The translations under genes and the position numbers were made by a program. DNA of 64,000 nucleotides from Chryseobacterium oryctis (lineage in GTDB: Bacteria; Bacteroidota; Bacteroidia; Flavobacteriales; Weeksellaceae). Location: positions 310,001 to 374,000 of the forward strand of contig NZ_JAPDHV010000001.1 of assembly GCF_025971925.1 (NCBI RefSeq), written 5' to 3'. The notes below the pieces were generated by a model. The model did no database searches, was not told the origin of the DNA, and saw only the letters and a list, made by a program, of their open reading frames with translations. Of this stretch, positions 43,487 through 49,112 are shown in pieces (position 1 is the stretch's first letter; every line of letters starts with the position of its first letter).

Positions 43487-44499
43487 ACTTTTAGAGTCAT
43501 AAATTCTTCTTTTATAACTTTAATTACTAAAGAATTCAATTTTTTATTGATTCTCTTTTGTTCTTCTTTTTCAATAGTTGTGAAAACTTCCGGGAAATCC
43601 TTTTCAAAATCATCCAAAATATCCTGTGCAAAAAGACCAATGATTTGTCCCATCATTTTAGGCTCAAATTCACCAACCTTGCTTACAACATTATTCAGCC
43701 TGTTTGCAGTTGCATATTTTTGAATTTCATCCCAAATATTCTGACCTTTTTCACTAAAGTTGATTTGTTTTTGAACAGTTTTATTCTGCTTTCTTTCAAC
43801 TTTAGATTTTTCAACCCATTTTTCATTCTTGTTTTTCAGAATTACTCTTGAGCCGTTTCCAAAACATCTGGTTTTCAAAGTTTTCACAATGGTTCCTTCA
43901 CACATATTATTTTCCAATTCAGGCAGTCCCAACCAAGTCGGAATTTTAGAATTGAAAACATTCGGATACTTCAAAACCTCTTCCAAAGTTCCCTGAAACA
44001 AAATTCTTGCATAGAAAAATCCTGTTTCTTCAAAAACTTGATTAGCCAAATCTATATCCAAATAAGTAATACCATTTAACTTGATATCAAAAGCATAAAA
44101 TTCGTTGTAAGGTGCATATTCAATACCTTTCTGCACTTTCAACGCACTTTTTACAGGTACTACTTCTTTATGTTTGTAACCTCCTCCGAACAATTCACCA
44201 TAGATAGCCACAGTTTCAACATCCGGATGAAGAGTTTTCACTTTTTCGAACACATCCTTTACATTATTTCTGTAACGTTCTAAAATCTGATGTGCATTGA
44301 AGAACTTTTCATCTTTTTCGATGAAAGCGGTTCTTTTTCCAATTCTAATTTCCTTTCCGTCGGTAAAGAAAGAGAAATTAGCTCCGTGAACTTTTTCTTG
44401 TACTATGAAAACCTCATCCCCAAAACCCTGCATTTTGATTTGCTCAAGCACACGGGTTTGATAAGCATTTTCAATAGAATTATATGTTTTGAAAATCAT
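43483..44499 (-). CDS. T4 Rnl2-type RNA ligase
   Basis: This 338-aa protein closely follows the T4 Rnl2 layout (334 aa). It has motif I EKVHGANFSFF with nucleotidylated Lys36, motif Ia IRIGKRTAF, motif III AIYGELFGGGY, motif IV CEGTIVKTL and motif V RVILKNKNEKW, then a helical C-terminal domain. Rnl2 enzymes seal 3'-OH/5'-phosphate nicks in duplex RNA, or in RNA held by a guide. It overlaps the DinB-fold gene by ATGA, so the two are translationally coupled. The operon lies immediately downstream of the tRNA-like array at 45.6-47.3 kb. A ligase for cleaved tRNA in that context is a strong inference. Confidence 0.95.
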   Translation of the reverse strand: MIFKTYNSIENAYQTRVLEQIKMQGFGDEVFIVQEKVHGANFSFFTDGKEIRIGKRTAFIEKDEKFFNAHQILERYRNNVKDVFEKVKTLHPDVETVAIYGELFGGGYKHKEVVPVKSALKVQKGIEYAPYNEFYAFDIKLNGITYLDIDLANQVFEETGFFYARILFQGTLEEVLKYPNVFNSKIPTWLGLPELENNMCEGTIVKTLKTRCFGNGSRVILKNKNEKWVEKSKVERKQNKTVQKQINFSEKGQNIWDEIQKYATANRLNNVVSKVGEFEPKMMGQIIGLFAQDILDDFEKDFPEVFTTIEKEEQKRINKKLNSLVIKVIKEEFMTLKV

Positions 44500-45068
44500 T
44501 TTTTTAAATTTTTAATAGTTTCTAATTCATTATTTTTCATCTGGGTAACATGTCTCTGAGCGTGAAGTGAAAGAAAATAAATGTATTCATACACATTAAT
44601 TTTCCCCAATTTGTTCACAGTCATTGTCGTTTTGCAGAGAAGACCTTCGCCGTTTTTCATCAAGTCTAAATAATTTAAACATTGATGATATTGTTGAGAA
44701 ATTAAATTCCTGATTTCAGTTAATTTTAATTCTACTTTCGGCTCCATGTGTTCTGGTCTTATCCATTCAAAAGTGCCATACTCACCTACTTTTTCAAACT
44801 TTTCTGGATTGAAACTGTAATTTTTTATTTCAAGATTTAAATCAAGACCAAGATAATTTCGCCCCGCTTTTTTTGAACCTTTCTCAATCAAAATCAACAA
44901 ATAAAAATTTGTCAAATAGATATGTTCTAAAATCTGCTGAATCGTCCAACCTCCATTTGATGGCTGATAATTCAATGTCTTATTATCTTTATCAAACCAT
45001 CTATCAACCTCATCAAAATTGAGTTTTAAATGTGTTTTTATATCTTGAATTAATCTAAAAATGTCCAT
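44496..45068 (-). CDS. DinB-like superfamily protein
   Basis: This 190-aa four-helix-bundle protein has the DinB-like features: GGWTIQQILEHIYLTNFYLL near residue 40 (first metal His) and LHAQRHVTQMKN near the C-terminus (two further His). DinB-fold proteins are metal-dependent and often act in thiol transfer or damage response. This one is coupled to the RNA ligase by ATGA overlap. Its role there is unknown; it could modify or protect RNA termini. Confidence 0.85.
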   Translation of the reverse strand: MDIFRLIQDIKTHLKLNFDEVDRWFDKDNKTLNYQPSNGGWTIQQILEHIYLTNFYLLILIEKGSKKAGRNYLGLDLNLEIKNYSFNPEKFEKVGEYGTFEWIRPEHMEPKVELKLTEIRNLISQQYHQCLNYLDLMKNGEGLLCKTTMTVNKLGKINVYEYIYFLSLHAQRHVTQMKNNELETIKNLKK

Positions 45069-45095
45069 TATAATTTTTTTTTAGCTATACTTTAC

Positions 45096-45581
45096 TTAAA
45101 CCATCATATCAGCACAGTTTGAACTCGCGAATGCATAAGGTTTCGCTTTAAACACATATCCCATTCCCAGAATATATCCCATTGCATCTTTCAAAGCTAC
45201 ATTGGATTTGAAATCCGGATCGGTATTAATATCTGCGTGCACCTCCATTTCTACCCCATAAGCATCCAAAATAGAGCAAATAGCATATGCAATTTCTACG
45301 GATTTGTTTACCTCATTCAACATTCTTTCCTTGATACTGATACTCTGTATTTCTCTCTCTTTTCTGATAAAGGTAAACGCTCCTTTTCCCTCACGAATAA
45401 AGACAACTGCCGTTGCATAACTGATAGCATCACCATAAACGTGGGAGTCTGAACCCACACAAACCTTCAGTCGATGCCCGTTTGCCTGTTCGCGGATTAT
45501 GGCATCTTCTACCAGTTGTTTGATAGATTTCTGGAAAATTTTCCCATTCATATTCTGCCATGTTTGTTGTTGCGTTTCCAT
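45096..45581 (-). CDS. YkuK-like protein (DUF458, RNase H fold)
   Basis: This 161-aa protein matches the YkuK/DUF458 family, a predicted RNase H-like nuclease fold: VCVGSDSHVYGDAISYATAVVFIR (first acidic strand), SIKERMLNEVNKSVEIAYAI, EMEVHADINTDPDFKSN and LKDAMGYILGMGYVFKAKPYAFASSNCAD. It should be a nuclease or nucleic-acid-binding factor. It lies 27 nt upstream of the DinB-fold gene and about 55 nt after the last tRNA-like gene, so one transcript may run from the tRNA array into this operon. Confidence 0.85.
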   Translation of the reverse strand: METQQQTWQNMNGKIFQKSIKQLVEDAIIREQANGHRLKVCVGSDSHVYGDAISYATAVVFIREGKGAFTFIRKEREIQSISIKERMLNEVNKSVEIAYAICSILDAYGVEMEVHADINTDPDFKSNVALKDAMGYILGMGYVFKAKPYAFASSNCADMMV

Positions 45582-45635
45582 TTTTCTACATGTTTTAAAT
45601 TTTGTTTTGTTTAAATATTAAATTGTTAATTTCTG

Positions 45636-45758
45636 TTGACTCATCAGGATTGTTCATGAGTTTTATATCTTATTTAAAGAATTCACGAATGCTCCGCATT
45701 TCGAACCTGAACAACAAGAGTCAAAGTCTTGTGTGCTGACCAATTACACCATGAATCA
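45636..45758 (-). tRNA. tRNA-Gln-like (TTG) with structured T-loop insert
   Basis: The acceptor TGATTCA/TGAGTCA pairs over 7 bp (one wobble). The anticodon arm CAAGA-CTTTGAC-TCTTG (anticodon TTG) and T stem TCAGG/CCTGA are perfect. After TTCGAA in the T-loop there is an insert of about 48 nt (45651-45699) before the T-loop closes. The insert folds as ATGC-GGA-GCAT plus TCGTGA/TCATGA with an AT-rich loop. Nearly the same insert sits at the same place in the next gene, with compensatory base changes. A normal T-loop cannot form unless the insert is removed or bulged. Confidence 0.8.
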
Positions 45759-45824
45759 GATTTAGAGTTATGAATTATTAATTATAAGTTTTGAGTTTTG
45801 TCTATTATTATAATTCATATTTTG

Positions 45825-45946
45825 TGGAACAGACAGGATTGTTCATGAATTTTATATTTATTTATAGTATTCACGAATACTTCGTATTTCGAACCTGTAC
45901 CTTTAGTTTTTCAGACTAACGTGCAGACCTGCTACACCACTCTTCC
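45825..45946 (-). tRNA. tRNA-Phe-like (GAA) with the same T-loop insert
   Basis: The acceptor GGAAGAG/CTGTTCC pairs with one mismatch. The anticodon arm TTAGT-CTGAAAA-ACTAA (anticodon GAA) and T stem ACAGG/CCTGT are perfect. An insert of about 48 nt (45840-45887) in the T-loop folds as ATAC-GAA-GTAT plus TCGTGAAT/ATTCATGA. Compared with the Gln-like copy, the first hairpin differs by paired changes (ATGC/GCAT to ATAC/GTAT), which supports a conserved RNA structure. Confidence 0.8.
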
Positions 45947-45973
45947 AATTTTTCATAAGTTGTTTACATTTTG

Positions 45974-46047
45974 TACGGAAGGAGGGACTTGAACCCCCAA
46001 AACCTTGAGCCTAAATCAAGTGTGTCTGCCAATTCCACCACTTCCGC
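45974..46047 (-). tRNA. tRNA-Leu-like (TAG) lacking the long variable arm
   Basis: Acceptor GCGGAAG/CTTCCGT and anticodon arm CTTGA..TCAAG with loop TTTAGGC (anticodon TAG, Leu). The variable region is only about 6 nt, whereas bacterial tRNA-Leu is class II with a long extra arm. It is 74 nt long, so it may be an altered tRNA not meant for normal charging. Confidence 0.8.
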
Positions 46048-46063
46048 ATTTTGATAAGTAGTA

Positions 46064-46155
46064 AGGTCTGAGAAGGCTTGCCTTTTAATAAACTATGCCT
46101 GTTAGTGTTTTATAAAGATCTTCTGCGCTTGGCAACGTCTTTCTCTTTCCTGTCT
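46064..46155 (-). ncRNA. Array hairpin RNA 1
   Basis: A stem with core GTTGCC/GGCAA and outer GAGAA/TTCTC (imperfect in between) encloses a loop that starts AAGCGCAGAAGATCTTTATA on the minus strand. The start of the loop is conserved with hairpins 2 and 3. It lies between the Leu-like tRNA and the tRNA at 46258. Confidence 0.65.
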
Positions 46156-46257
46156 TAACTTATCTTTTATGAAAACCTAATAAATACTATTCCCAATTTG
46201 AATTTTCATGATATTTGTAATTTAAAATCGATTTATTAACTCTTCAAATTATTTTGA
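46156..46257. other. AT-rich spacer in the tRNA array
   Basis: About 100 nt with no clear tRNA arm or hairpin; possibly remains of a lost array member. Confidence 0.3.
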
Positions 46258-46328
46258 CCAACTGACTAGGAATCGAACCTAAACAACAAGAGTACATTTC
46301 CTGCATGCTGCCATTACATTATCAGTGG
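46258..46328 (-). tRNA. tRNA-like RNA, isotype uncertain
   Basis: Acceptor CCACTGA/TCAGTTG has one mismatch. A D arm ATGT/GCAT and a T arm TTAGG-TTCGATT-CCTAG are present. The anticodon arm CAGGA-AATGTAC-TCTTG gives TGT in the standard frame, but position 33 is A instead of the universal U. The isotype is therefore doubtful and the molecule may not decode. Confidence 0.65.
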
Positions 46329-46334
46329 TGTTTG

Positions 46335-46418
46335 TGGAAGTAGTAGGATTCGAACCTACTCAACAATGAAGCAACAGATTTACAGTCTGCCCCGACTCTC
46401 CAACTTCGGCGTACTTCC
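46335..46418 (-). tRNA. tRNA-Tyr (GTA)-like
   Basis: Acceptor GGAAGTA/TACTTCC is perfect. Anticodon arm CAGA-CTGTAAA-TCTG gives GTA, the variable arm is long (class II, as normal for Tyr) and the T loop is TTCGAAT. 84 nt, close to a normal tRNA-Tyr. Confidence 0.85.
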
Positions 46419-46431
46419 TTTTAATTTTTTG

Positions 46432-46505
46432 GAAGAAAACAAAGCCTGTCTTTATTTTTTGTTTGATATAAGAACTTCTACGCTCGACAAACTTTTATTT
46501 TCTTC
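46432..46505 (-). ncRNA. Array hairpin RNA 2
   Basis: A stem of about 19 bp (GAAGAAAA with TTTTCTTC outside; AAAG and TGTC pairs inside, with wobbles) encloses a 35-nt loop. The loop begins GAGCGTAGAAGTTCTTATA on the minus strand, matching hairpins 1 and 3. Arm sequences differ while pairing is kept. Confidence 0.75.
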
Positions 46506-46531
46506 TGAACTAATCTCATTTTAGTTATTTG

Positions 46532-46613
46532 AGATGGTTATGGGATTCAAACCCACTCAGCTTACACAACGGTTTTGCAGACCGCCCCGACTCTTCCACT
46601 TCGGCGAACCATC
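46532..46613 (-). tRNA. tRNA-Cys-like (GCA) on a Tyr-type body
   Basis: Acceptor GATGGTT/AACCATC is perfect and the anticodon loop CTGCAAA gives GCA (Cys). The D region CCGAAGTGGAAGAGTCGGGGC and extended variable region resemble the Tyr-like gene at 46335 rather than a normal class I tRNA-Cys. 82 nt. It looks like a Tyr-type tRNA with a changed anticodon. Confidence 0.75.
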
Positions 46614-46618
46614 AGATT

Positions 46619-46692
46619 GAAAAGAAAAGTTTGTCTATTTTTTCGTATTTTTGGCGTAAAGATCTTCTGCTCTTGACAAACCTTTTCTTTTC
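46619..46692 (-). ncRNA. Array hairpin RNA 3
   Basis: Arms GAAAAGAAAAG-GTTTGTC and GACAAAC-TTTTCTTTTC pair over 17 bp with one bulged G. The 39-nt loop begins AAGAGCAGAAGATCTTTA on the minus strand. It is the clearest of the three copies. A bulged stem of this size is reminiscent of Y-RNA termini, but the loop family is different from Y1-Y8. Confidence 0.8.
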
Positions 46693-46721
46693 TCTTTTTT
46701 GAAACAATTAACATTTATTGG

Positions 46722-46793
46722 CGATTCCGGAACAACTTGAACTTTCAACTTCTGGTTTAACAGACCAGCACTCTACCATTGAGCTACGAAATC
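46722..46793 (-). tRNA. tRNA-Asn-like (GTT)
   Basis: Acceptor GATTTCG/CGGAATC (one wobble), D arm GCTC/GAGT, anticodon arm CTGGT-CTGTTAA-ACCAG (GTT, Asn). The T stem is weak (GAAAG/TGTTC with a mismatch), and the loop is TTCAAGT. 72 nt, discriminator G. Confidence 0.8.
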
Positions 46794-46799
46794 TTTTGC

Positions 46800-46870
46800 A
46801 CTCCATAAGAGAATCGAACTCTTATTTACTGCTCGAAAGGCAGCCGTCCTAAACCATTAGACGAATGGAG
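46800..46870 (-). tRNA. tRNA-Glu-like (TTC)
   Basis: Acceptor CTCCATT/TATGGAG (six of seven pairs). The anticodon arm GCTGC-CTTTCGA-GCAGT gives TTC (Glu) and the T arm AAGAG-TTCGATT-CTCTT is perfect. It begins only 7 nt after the Asn-like gene's 5' end in plus coordinates. Confidence 0.8.
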
Positions 46871-46877
46871 TAAATTG

Positions 46878-46949
46878 TCTGAAAAGCAAGATTCGAACTT
46901 GCGACCTCCCGCGTCCAAGGCGGGTAAACAACCACCTTTATCTTTCCAG
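46878..46949 (-). tRNA. tRNA-Pro-like (TGG)
   Basis: Acceptor CTGGAAA/TTTTCAG (one wobble), anticodon arm CCCGC-CTTGGAC-GCGGG (TGG, Pro) and T arm GCAAG-TTCGAAT-CTTGC perfect. 72 nt. Confidence 0.82.
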
Positions 46950-46969
46950 TTTTGCAGATCCACTTTAAA

Positions 46970-47012
46970 ATCTTTTCCGAGAGACAGTCGGATTCGAAAT
47001 TTTCCGTAAATC
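46970..47012 (-). ncRNA. tRNA-Asp-derived fragment
   Basis: This segment repeats the anticodon arm of the adjacent Asp-like gene (CCGACTGTCTCTCGG) next to a T-loop-like TTTCGAATCC, but has no acceptor or D arm. It looks like a partial duplication. Confidence 0.5.
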
Positions 47013-47017
47013 TTTTG

Positions 47018-47089
47018 CGGTCTATGCGAGAATCGAACTCGCAGTGCCCGAGAGACAGTCGGGAAGGTTAGCCGTTACCTCAATAGACC
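47018..47089 (-). tRNA. tRNA-Asp-like (GTC)
   Basis: Acceptor GGTCTAT/ATAGACC is perfect. The anticodon arm CCCGA-CTGTCTC-TCGGG gives GTC (Asp), the discriminator is G as in normal tRNA-Asp, and the T arm GCGAG-TTCGATT-CTCGC is perfect. The D arm is unusual (GAGGTAACGGCTAACCTT). 72 nt. Confidence 0.82.
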
Positions 47090-47096
47090 TTATTTG

Positions 47097-47169
47097 TGAT
47101 TCCGACAGGATTTGAACCTGTAACCCTGGGTTTAGAAAACCCATGCTCTATCCATTGAGCCACGGAACC
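47097..47169 (-). tRNA. tRNA-Arg-like (TCT)
   Basis: Acceptor GGTTCCG/CGGAATC (one wobble), D stem GCTC/GAGC, anticodon arm TGGGT-TTTCTAA-ACCCA (TCT, Arg) and T arm ACAGG-TTCAAAT-CCTGT perfect. 73 nt; close to a functional tRNA. Confidence 0.85.
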
Positions 47170-47173
47170 TTTG

Positions 47174-47247
47174 TAATCCCAGAAGGACTTGAACCTTCAG
47201 CCTTCGACGTATCAGGTCGATACTCTAACCAATTGAGCTATGAGTTT
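47174..47247 (-). tRNA. tRNA-Ile-like (GAT)
   Basis: Acceptor AAACTCA/TGGGATT has one mismatch and one wobble. The D stem is GCTC/GAGT, the anticodon arm TCGAC-CTGATAC-GTCGA gives GAT (Ile) and the T arm GAAGG-TTCAAGT-CCTTC is perfect. 74 nt. Confidence 0.8.
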
Positions 47248-47257
47248 TTATAATTTT

Positions 47258-47330
47258 GGGTATCTCCGGGGATCGAACCCTGTTCTTCGGTGCCACAAAC
47301 CGACGCTTTACCAAATAAGCTAGAGAAACC
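47258..47330 (-). tRNA. tRNA-His-like (GTG), first in array
   Basis: Acceptor GGTTTCTC/GAGATACC has one mismatch and an extra 5' G position as in tRNA-His. The anticodon arm TCGGT-TTGTGGC-ACCGA (GTG, His) is perfect; the T stem has one mismatch. 73 nt. It is the first tRNA-like gene in the direction of transcription, right after a terminator-like hairpin. Confidence 0.8.
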
Positions 47331-47331
47331 A

Positions 47332-47362
47332 TAAAAAAAGCGCCTCTTTTTAGGAGGCGCTC
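47332..47362 (-). terminator. Terminator-like hairpin directly before the tRNA array
   Basis: Minus-strand arms AGCGCCTC and GAGGCGCT with a short loop are followed by seven T. It lies downstream of a promoter at 47584-47591 and immediately upstream of the first tRNA-like gene, so it either ends a short leader transcript or acts as an attenuator for the array. Confidence 0.8.
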
Positions 47363-47385
47363 GATATTTTAGACGTGTCAGTTCA

Positions 47386-47517
47386 TTAGCTGACCCATAT
47401 ATATAAGCACCTTTTATCCACAAATTCACTATCAAAAATACATGCATACCCTAGTCCCATCGGTAGTAGACTGCGTTGTCTTGAATATAGATTTGATATG
47501 GTATGTAATTGTTTCAT
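47386..47517 (-). CDS. Possible 43-aa leader peptide or untranslated leader RNA
   Basis: An ATG frame (MKQLHTISNLYSRQRSLL to YIWVS) of 43 codons lies between a promoter box and the terminator-like hairpin before the tRNA array. Codon use is not convincing, and another frame reads equally well for part of it. It may be a leader peptide, a remnant or non-coding leader. A GTCAG/CTGAC hairpin overlaps its end. Confidence 0.25.
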   Translation of the reverse strand: MKQLHTISNLYSRQRSLLPMGLGYACIFDSEFVDKRCLYIWVS

Positions 47518-47583
47518 TTTATTTTTCTTGTTTTAAAAAGTTTTTTGAAAAGCTGAAAACTTGTTGCTTTCAATTTTCGGTTG

Positions 47584-47591
47584 CAAAGTAA
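47584..47591 (-). promoter_or_regulatory. Candidate promoter of the tRNA array
   Basis: The minus strand reads TTACTTTG followed by CAACC, the same -7 form as the TROVE and tandem-RNA promoters but without the ACGCAA operator upstream. Confidence 0.5.
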
Positions 47592-47842
47592 ATATGAAAT
47601 TTTTAATCTCACAAATTTATTTTTTACTTAACTTTCTGAAAACCACTTAATTAAATACAAACATAAGAATAAGAAGTATCTGTCCGCAATATTTTGCAGA
47701 TAGCTTAAATACCTAAATGACTGTCTCTCATCGGTTTAGTTATCACTCTTTATTTTCTTATTGTTTGTTCATTATTAATTAAAAAATTTTCATCTTTTTG
47801 GTTATTTTTTTTCATTCTAAATAATTTTCACTCTAAAAACAC
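47592..47842. other. AT-rich stretch upstream of the tRNA array
   Basis: About 250 nt of AT-rich sequence; I see no frame or structured element in it apart from the terminator that borders it on the right. Confidence 0.35.
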
Positions 47843-47873
47843 AAAAAACGCCTCGAGTATCGAGGCGTTTTTG
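47843..47873. terminator. Terminator after the 42-aa gene
   Basis: Arms ACGCCTCGA and TCGAGGCGT around GTA, with T runs on both strands, 28 nt beyond the small gene's stop codon. Confidence 0.85.
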
Positions 47874-47900
47874 CTATATTTTGATTAAATTTCTACAGGT

Positions 47901-48029
47901 TTATGGTAAATAATTTTCAAAGCAAGCACATTTTGCCTCATTCAATATCATGCCTTCATACTCAAACGATCCCTTTATTGCAGGGCGATCGCATAGATTT
48001 AAACTGATATGTGCTCTTTGTATTGTCAT
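47901..48029 (-). CDS. Small 42-aa protein with its own promoter and terminator
   Basis: An ATG frame of 43 codons including stop (MTIQRAHISLNLCDRPAI, then KGSFEYEGMILNEAKCAC, ending FENYLP) lies between a perfect -7 box TATCTTTG (48042-48049) and a strong terminator (47843-47873). It has three Cys, two in a CAC pair. Amino-acid composition looks protein-like. The bracketed unit would give an mRNA of about 190 nt with almost no leader. I know no family for it. Position between the ternary-system operon and the tRNA array suggests a link but does not prove one. Confidence 0.55.
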   Translation of the reverse strand: MTIQRAHISLNLCDRPAIKGSFEYEGMILNEAKCACFENYLP

Positions 48030-48041
48030 AATTTTCTGGCG

Positions 48042-48049
48042 CAAAGATA
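48042..48049 (-). promoter_or_regulatory. Promoter -7 box of the 42-aa gene
   Basis: Exact TATCTTTG on the minus strand, 13 nt before the ATG. Confidence 0.6.
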
Positions 48050-48089
48050 ATTTATTTTCTTTACTTTTTTAATTCCTAGATAATCAATT

Positions 48090-49112
48090 TTAATATCCAA
48101 ACATTTTATTTCTCCCTGTTTTGTATCTCAAAATATCTCTTAAAATCACCTCATCATTAGGATTAAAATGTTTTAATTCATTCACAATCTCAGAATGTGT
48201 ACTTATGTTTTCCGAAATAATTTCATAGGCTATATTTCGGGTAGTAGATTGTAATTCTTCAGATTTTTTAAACTCATATTTCATCGCTTCCAAATAGATT
48301 AGCTTCTTATCAGAAGGAGTTTCTTTATATAAATGCTTAATCTCACTTTCTAAGTGATTCACTTCAAAAATATTTGCAAAATAATTATTAAGACAATTAA
48401 AAGCATCTCTATTTTCAATCCACCCTTTTAATAGAAGTTTTTGAGCTTCATCAGGTTTTTCCATTTTTTTGCGATAAATAAGAGAAGCCTTTACCATTTG
48501 ATTGTATTTCTCATAGTCATCTATAACCATTTGATAATAGGTATCTGAACTTTTAACATCATTGATTTCTCTATACAAATCACCAACTTTCTCATTATAG
48601 TTAAGTTCTTTATACAACTCGATGGCCTTTTTTGCCTGTTTAGCTTTTTCGTAACATGCCGCAGCTTCAGATTTGTTGTTCAGTTTTTTGAGATAAATTA
48701 CAGCGGCTTCATTATACATTTCACCTTCTTCCAAGGTCTTTGCTCCTCTGTAATTATCTTTTAAAAGATTGATATAAACTTTAGCAGCGTTCCGGTAATC
48801 TTTTTCTTCAATATATTTTCGAGCTCGTTCTTCATAGATACTTTGAAGTTTGTCAAAAATTGAGTTTTCAACATAAAAACTTCCCCCAGTTCCACCATGA
48901 CCTCTTCCAGAATTTCCATAATTATTCTCTTTTTTAGACTGAAAAATAATTACAGCCAAAATGAGAAATGCTACAATTACAAAAATGATAAGCGTACCGA
49001 TAACATCCCAAAAACTTTTATGGAAAAGCTCTGCAAAAATCCCTAATATTTTAATAAATACCAGAACAAAAAAAGCTGCTATAAACTTATCTGTAAATTT
49101 CTGTTTATTCAT
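48090..49112 (-). CDS. TPR protein with two membrane helices, last gene of ternary operon
   Basis: This 340-aa protein has two N-terminal membrane helices (about residues 10-28 and 36-57) and a Gly/Ser-rich linker. TPR-like helical repeats follow (about 85-330; EERARKYIEEKDYRNAAKVYINLL, YNEAAVIYLKKLNNKSEAAACYEKAKQAKKAIELYKEL). It overlaps the bpX6-like gene by 8 nt and closes the operon. It probably tethers or scaffolds the system at the inner membrane; this is inference. Confidence 0.8.
   Translation of the reverse strand: MNKQKFTDKFIAAFFVLVFIKILGIFAELFHKSFWDVIGTLIIFVIVAFLILAVIIFQSKKENNYGNSGRGHGGTGGSFYVENSIFDKLQSIYEERARKYIEEKDYRNAAKVYINLLKDNYRGAKTLEEGEMYNEAAVIYLKKLNNKSEAAACYEKAKQAKKAIELYKELNYNEKVGDLYREINDVKSSDTYYQMVIDDYEKYNQMVKASLIYRKKMEKPDEAQKLLLKGWIENRDAFNCLNNYFANIFEVNHLESEIKHLYKETPSDKKLIYLEAMKYEFKKSEELQSTTRNIAYEIISENISTHSEIVNELKHFNPNDEVILRDILRYKTGRNKMFGY

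Noticed and set aside
47238..47447. 69-aa open frame on the minus strand
   Set aside because: It runs through the His-like tRNA and the terminator hairpin, so it is a chance frame over RNA genes.
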